Assembly (NCBI RefSeq): GCF_900110645.1
Contig: NZ_FOFB01000017.1
Span: 62,001 to 126,000 of the forward strand
Reading direction: 5' to 3'
Length of the DNA stretch: 64,000 nucleotides
Source of the DNA: Neolewinella agarilytica
Lineage (GTDB): Bacteria > Bacteroidota > Bacteroidia > Chitinophagales > Saprospiraceae
Positions 61,199-64,000 of the stretch are shown here, one piece after another. The notes under the pieces were generated by a model that saw only the letters and a list, made by a program, of their open reading frames with translations, was not told the origin of the DNA and did not search any database. Each line of letters starts with the position of its first letter. Position 1 is the stretch's first letter. The position numbers were made by a program, and so were the translations under genes.

Positions 61199-61384
61199 AT
61201 GGATCTCATCATCACCATCGCCTTAGTCTATCTGGCTTATCGGGGATACCAATGGTATTCCGCTATGCAAGCACAGGTAAACCAGGGCCCACCTCCCCCT
61301 CCCAGAGTGGACGATGACACCGTAGAGATTTCCGATCAACCGGACAACGATACGGATTATATCGATTACGAAGAATTACCCTGA
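61199..61384 (+). CDS. Small single-span membrane protein (possibly DUF4834-like)
   Basis: A 61-residue protein: hydrophobic N-terminus MDLIITIALVYLAYRGYQWY, then a Gln/Pro-rich linker (NQGPPPPP) and a very acidic tail (DDDTVEISDQPDNDTDYIDY). Hydrophobic anchor, Pro-rich hinge and acidic end resemble the small DUF4834-type proteins of Bacteroidota, but this is a weak match. It starts at a leaderless promoter and ends four bases before the pseudouridine synthase gene, so it may be cotranscribed with it. Confidence 0.7.
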   Translation: MDLIITIALVYLAYRGYQWYSAMQAQVNQGPPPPPRVDDDTVEISDQPDNDTDYIDYEELP

Positions 61385-61387
61385 ATT

Positions 61388-62071
61388 ATGGCGGATACTC
61401 CCCGATTTAAAGGTCGCATCAGTGACTGGATTTTGCATAAAGACAACCAGCTGATCGCTTTTAACAAGCCTGCAGGCCTGGCCGTACAGCCCGATAAAAC
61501 GGGAGACCCCAGCTTACTCGGGCTGGGAGCCGCTTACATCCGGCATGACCTTTACCTGATTCATCGCCTGGACCGCCCGGTCTCCGGCATCGTCTTACTG
61601 GGGCAAAAACCTTCGGCCCAGACGGCGCTGACGCGCCAGCTTAAAGCCGGAACGGTCGATAAGCACTACCTGGCCATCGTGGCGAACCGCCCGGAAGAAG
61701 ACGAGGCTACGCTCGTCCATCACCTCCGCAACGGAAAAGGGAATCGCTCCGTTATTGAAGAAAACCCGGCCCCCGGCAACAAAGCCGCAGAGTTACACTA
61801 CAAGGTGCTGGGCTCCAGCGACCGGTACCACCTGTTGGCTGTTCAGTTGAAGACGGGCCGCAAGCATCAAATCAGGGCGCAACTTGCCGCCATCGGCTGT
61901 CCGCTTCGTGGAGATGCTAAGTATGGCTTTAAGCGATCCAACGAAGATGGACATATCGACCTGCACAGCCACCGCATTGCTTACAACCATCCCATTACGG
62001 GAGAGCGAATGGAACATACTGCTCCCTTGCCGGAAGGGGCGGTATGGGAAGCTTTCGCTGAGATGGTGTAA
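61388..62071 (+). CDS. RluA-family RNA pseudouridine synthase
   Basis: A 227-residue pseudouridine synthase of the RluA family without an S4 domain. The catalytic Asp is in LYLIHRLDRPVSGIVLLGQK; other blocks are NKPAGLAVQPDKTGDPSLLG, KHYLAIVANRPEEDEATL, TGRKHQIRAQLAAIGCPLRG and GDAKYG. The target (tRNA or rRNA) cannot be told. It starts four bases after the small membrane protein gene. Another pseudouridine synthase, of the RsuA/RluF branch, is at 45806-46510. Confidence 0.93.
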   Translation: MADTPRFKGRISDWILHKDNQLIAFNKPAGLAVQPDKTGDPSLLGLGAAYIRHDLYLIHRLDRPVSGIVLLGQKPSAQTALTRQLKAGTVDKHYLAIVANRPEEDEATLVHHLRNGKGNRSVIEENPAPGNKAAELHYKVLGSSDRYHLLAVQLKTGRKHQIRAQLAAIGCPLRGDAKYGFKRSNEDGHIDLHSHRIAYNHPITGERMEHTAPLPEGAVWEAFAEMV

Positions 62072-62162
62072 ACGGAGAATGTTCCCTCAAAGCCGTTTGG
62101 TCGTTGTGCTGTAGCCTTTCTATTACCATACAACTGCCAACCTACATTACTATCTTCGTCTT

Positions 62163-62336
62163 ATGCCAAAACAGTCTACCCGCCATAGCTATAAGAGCCG
62201 TCGTGAGCGCAATACCGAAACCGGTAAGAAGGCTCGTCTGATTCTGATCTTCGCGGCCATCATCACCGTGTTGATGATTCTGCGCAACTGGCGGGAGCAT
62301 TACGCCTGGCTGAAAACCTACTTTTACGACTTCTGA
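62163..62336 (+). CDS. 57-residue single-span membrane protein, coupled to the next gene
   Basis: Reads MPKQSTRHSYKSRRERNTET at the N-terminus (very basic), then a hydrophobic helix (ARLILIFAAIITVLMILRNW) and a short C-terminus rich in aromatics (LKTYFYDF). Basic side inside predicts a C-terminus outside. The stop TGA overlaps the ATG of the glycosyltransferase gene as TGATG (62334-62338), a strong sign that it is a real translated gene coupled to its partner. A TATCTTCG box is 10-20 bases before the ATG. No family known. Confidence 0.75.
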   Translation: MPKQSTRHSYKSRRERNTETGKKARLILIFAAIITVLMILRNWREHYAWLKTYFYDF

Positions 62337-63913
62337 TGCCCGCTGGTCCGTCCCCGAAATATTGGTTAGTTCTGGCACTTTTACTGGGCCTTGCACTGCG
62401 CGTTCCCGGCTGGTTTACGCAAGATCATAAGGCGAACTGGCAAACCTTTGAGCCCGATGAAGGCCAGCACGTGCACATCGCCACCACTCGTTTCAACGAC
62501 CTTTATGAGGGAGAAAAAGTAGGGAGTTATTCTGACGCCCCGTGGAATGTTCGGGGCTACGGGCACCTAATGGCTTACACGGCTTATGGTTGGTATAAAG
62601 TGAGTGGACAAGTGCCTTCCTTCGCTGGTTTCATTCTGTTGGGCCGGCAGCTGTCCACTGTTTTTGCCATCTTGCTCATCATTGTCGTGTACAAACTCGG
62701 ACGGGTCAGTGGTCTCGATCCGCCGGCCGCTGCCATAGCGGCTTTACTGATGGCCGCTTGCGACGTCAATGCTACCTACAGCCATTACTGTCTGCCGGCC
62801 AGCGGATATATTCTGTGGGGTTACCTCGCGCTGTTGGGGGGCTTCCAGCTATTGCGATTGCCAACAATTAGCGGTCTGATCTGGCTCGCCCTCGGGGTGG
62901 CGGGAGCGCTTTCCTTTAAGTTTGATGTCTTACCATTAGGATGGGGAGGTCTACTATTATTATTTCTCGCTCTGCAAAAGCGAATTCCCGTGTATTTCAT
63001 CGCCCTGGCACTGGGCCTGTTGGCCGTGTTTGTCGCTGCTTTTGTGTACGGCTGGGCGTGGGACAGCATAGCGTCAACCTTTCAGACACTTAGCGAATTG
63101 AACCGTAACGGCGTTCCGGTGGATGATCATTTCCGGGACAACCTGATCGTTTATCCGGCCGGCGTGCTGGCGGGAGTTGGCCTGCCGGTATTTGCCCTCG
63201 CGGTGTACGCACTAAGCCGGGCATTCAGAATGTTTGGGCGCGAGTCCGCAGGTGCAAAGGAGGTTAACGGGCAGGGCTTTACCCGGCTGGCAATACTCTA
63301 CGCCGCCGGCTGGCTCTTGAGCGAATTTCTGGTGCGATGGTCAGTGGATACTGCTTTCATTCGCCGGGTAAATGTATTTATGCCAGCGGTTTGTCTGCTG
63401 GCGGCTTATGGCCTGAGCCAGCTGCGGCAGCGCCGGCCCTGGCTACCGGCGGCGGTGGTAACCTATACGTTCTTGTTCGCCCTCATTGGGCAGAGCAACC
63501 ACTGGTTTGATACCCGCTATGAGATGCGGGAGTGGATCGCCACGGAGCTTCCGGCAGAGGCGACCATCGCTGCGTCCAACTACGTCGGCCATAAAGGCCT
63601 CCGTAAAACCTGGTACTTTATGGATGTCGACTGGGACTACGCCATTCTCCACGAGTCCTATTTCCGCCGCTACGCCAAAAGCATGACTACGCCCTTTGGC
63701 TGGCCAGATTGCGAAACGGAGGTTTACAACCCCGGCCCCGAGGGCCAGTGCGCACAAATGCAGGCCCTGCTGAAAGGGACCAAGCCGGATGCGCGCCTGC
63801 TCAAAGCCTTCCGCCCACTCGAGCTATTCCCCGAGCGTTGGGCCTACCGGCAGTTCTTCGGCTATTACGAGACCTTCCTGGGGGAGACGCTGGTGTTTGA
63901 GCGAGCAAGGTGA
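62336..63913 (+). CDS. ArnT/GT39-like membrane glycosyltransferase
   Basis: A 525-residue polytopic membrane protein with about eleven helices. After helix 1, WQTFEPDEGQHVHIATTRF carries the acidic residues at the place of the PMT/ArnT catalytic site. Later segments are strongly hydrophobic (LLGRQLSTVFAILLIIVVYK, IPVYFIALALGLLAVFVAAF) and the C-terminal about 110 residues are soluble (IAASNYVGHKGLRKTWYFMD). Sugar donor is probably a polyprenyl-phosphate sugar. Translation is coupled to the 57-residue gene through TGATG. The region 63239-63262 contains a CGCAGGTGCA repeat core coding ESAGAKE. Confidence 0.82.
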   Translation: MPAGPSPKYWLVLALLLGLALRVPGWFTQDHKANWQTFEPDEGQHVHIATTRFNDLYEGEKVGSYSDAPWNVRGYGHLMAYTAYGWYKVSGQVPSFAGFILLGRQLSTVFAILLIIVVYKLGRVSGLDPPAAAIAALLMAACDVNATYSHYCLPASGYILWGYLALLGGFQLLRLPTISGLIWLALGVAGALSFKFDVLPLGWGGLLLLFLALQKRIPVYFIALALGLLAVFVAAFVYGWAWDSIASTFQTLSELNRNGVPVDDHFRDNLIVYPAGVLAGVGLPVFALAVYALSRAFRMFGRESAGAKEVNGQGFTRLAILYAAGWLLSEFLVRWSVDTAFIRRVNVFMPAVCLLAAYGLSQLRQRRPWLPAAVVTYTFLFALIGQSNHWFDTRYEMREWIATELPAEATIAASNYVGHKGLRKTWYFMDVDWDYAILHESYFRRYAKSMTTPFGWPDCETEVYNPGPEGQCAQMQALLKGTKPDARLLKAFRPLELFPERWAYRQFFGYYETFLGETLVFERAR

Positions 63914-63916
63914 TTT

Positions 63917-64000
63917 GGTAGACGGTAGGCTGTAGACGGTAGAGCGGTAGACGGTAGAGCGGCAAGCAGTAGATATGCTCTACAGTCTACCGTCTACCGT
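63917..64000. repeat. Word-repeat hairpin W6 (runs to the window edge)
   Basis: Left arm GTAGACGGTAGGCTGTAGAC then GGTAGAGCGGTAGACGGTAG; right arm TGCTCTACAGTCTACCGTCT then ACCGT. Inverted arms with the word GTAGACG. It begins four bases after the glycosyltransferase stop; its end is outside the window or at the last base. Confidence 0.8.

Overview
The window looks like a chromosomal segment of a Bacteroidota bacterium, probably of the Saprospiria/Lewinellaceae type. This rests on type IX secretion (T9SS) C-terminal domains, an nqrABCDEF operon, Rho with a long Arg/Gly-rich insert, TAnnTTTG-type -7 promoter boxes with few Shine-Dalgarno sites, and several protein families typical of this phylum. 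Base composition is about 55% G+C in most genes. There are no rRNA or tRNA genes, no CRISPR array, no integrase and no phage structural cluster.

Layout. 1-3.8 kb is a small accessory patch: a Doc-type toxin with a small partner, a Tat-exported metallophosphoesterase, a low-G+C stand-alone homologue of EF-Tu domain III, a DUF6807 lipoprotein and a small membrane protein. 3.8-9.6 kb holds hemB, a haloalkane dehalogenase and a 1,094-residue exported beta-propeller (VPS10/sortilin-like) protein. 9.6-12.5 kb holds a REP-associated tyrosine transposase (RAYT) between two exactly inverted 32-bp REP hairpins, then two RlaP-type nucleotidyltransferases. 12.5-24 kb is a surface region: an outer-membrane barrel, an MFS transporter, two large paralogous tail-fibre/S74-chaperone proteins (one with collagen-like repeats), a T9SS type A protein and a gliding-motility (type B) C-terminal-domain protein. 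24-36.8 kb: DUF1206 protein, rpmH, a secreted S1 protease with T9SS tag, PBP4 (dacB), a lipid-anchored methyltransferase, an RND/MMPL exporter, pdxA, a HAD phosphatase and a metallo-beta-lactamase-fold hydrolase. 36.9-49 kb is housekeeping: rho, serS, a YugP-type zinc peptidase, frr, an Omp85-like barrel, ligA, rluF, an HD-domain protein and an ArnT-like glycosyltransferase. 49-56 kb is the Na+-pumping NADH:quinone oxidoreductase operon. 56-64 kb: corA, a coiled-coil membrane protein, accA, a dapA-linked hypothetical gene, dapA, two small membrane proteins, an RluA-family pseudouridine synthase and a second glycosyltransferase.

The most unusual content is between genes. At least four families of short inverted or palindromic repeats occupy the gaps: (i) GTAG-led REP hairpins, three of which supply the TAG stop codon of the neighbouring gene; (ii) a roughly 45-bp half / 97-bp full palindrome with core CGCAGGTGCA and GGCGC ends, with eight intergenic copies and further core matches inside coding sequence; (iii) six 85-130-bp hairpins, each built from its own short quasi-repeated word (for example GTAGTAAT, GTCTTGTA, GTTTCAAG, GTAGACG), which sit at gene borders and in one case fill the whole nqrD-nqrE gap; (iv) a composite AGCTCGCAGAGCTTCGTAA / CACCGGCTTCAGCCGG element. 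Families (i) to (iii) are the best candidates for something undescribed.

A second lead is the pairing of a Doc-type toxin with a nearby stand-alone EF-Tu domain III homologue, because the known target of Doc kinases is a threonine in EF-Tu domain III and this homologue carries asparagine at that position.
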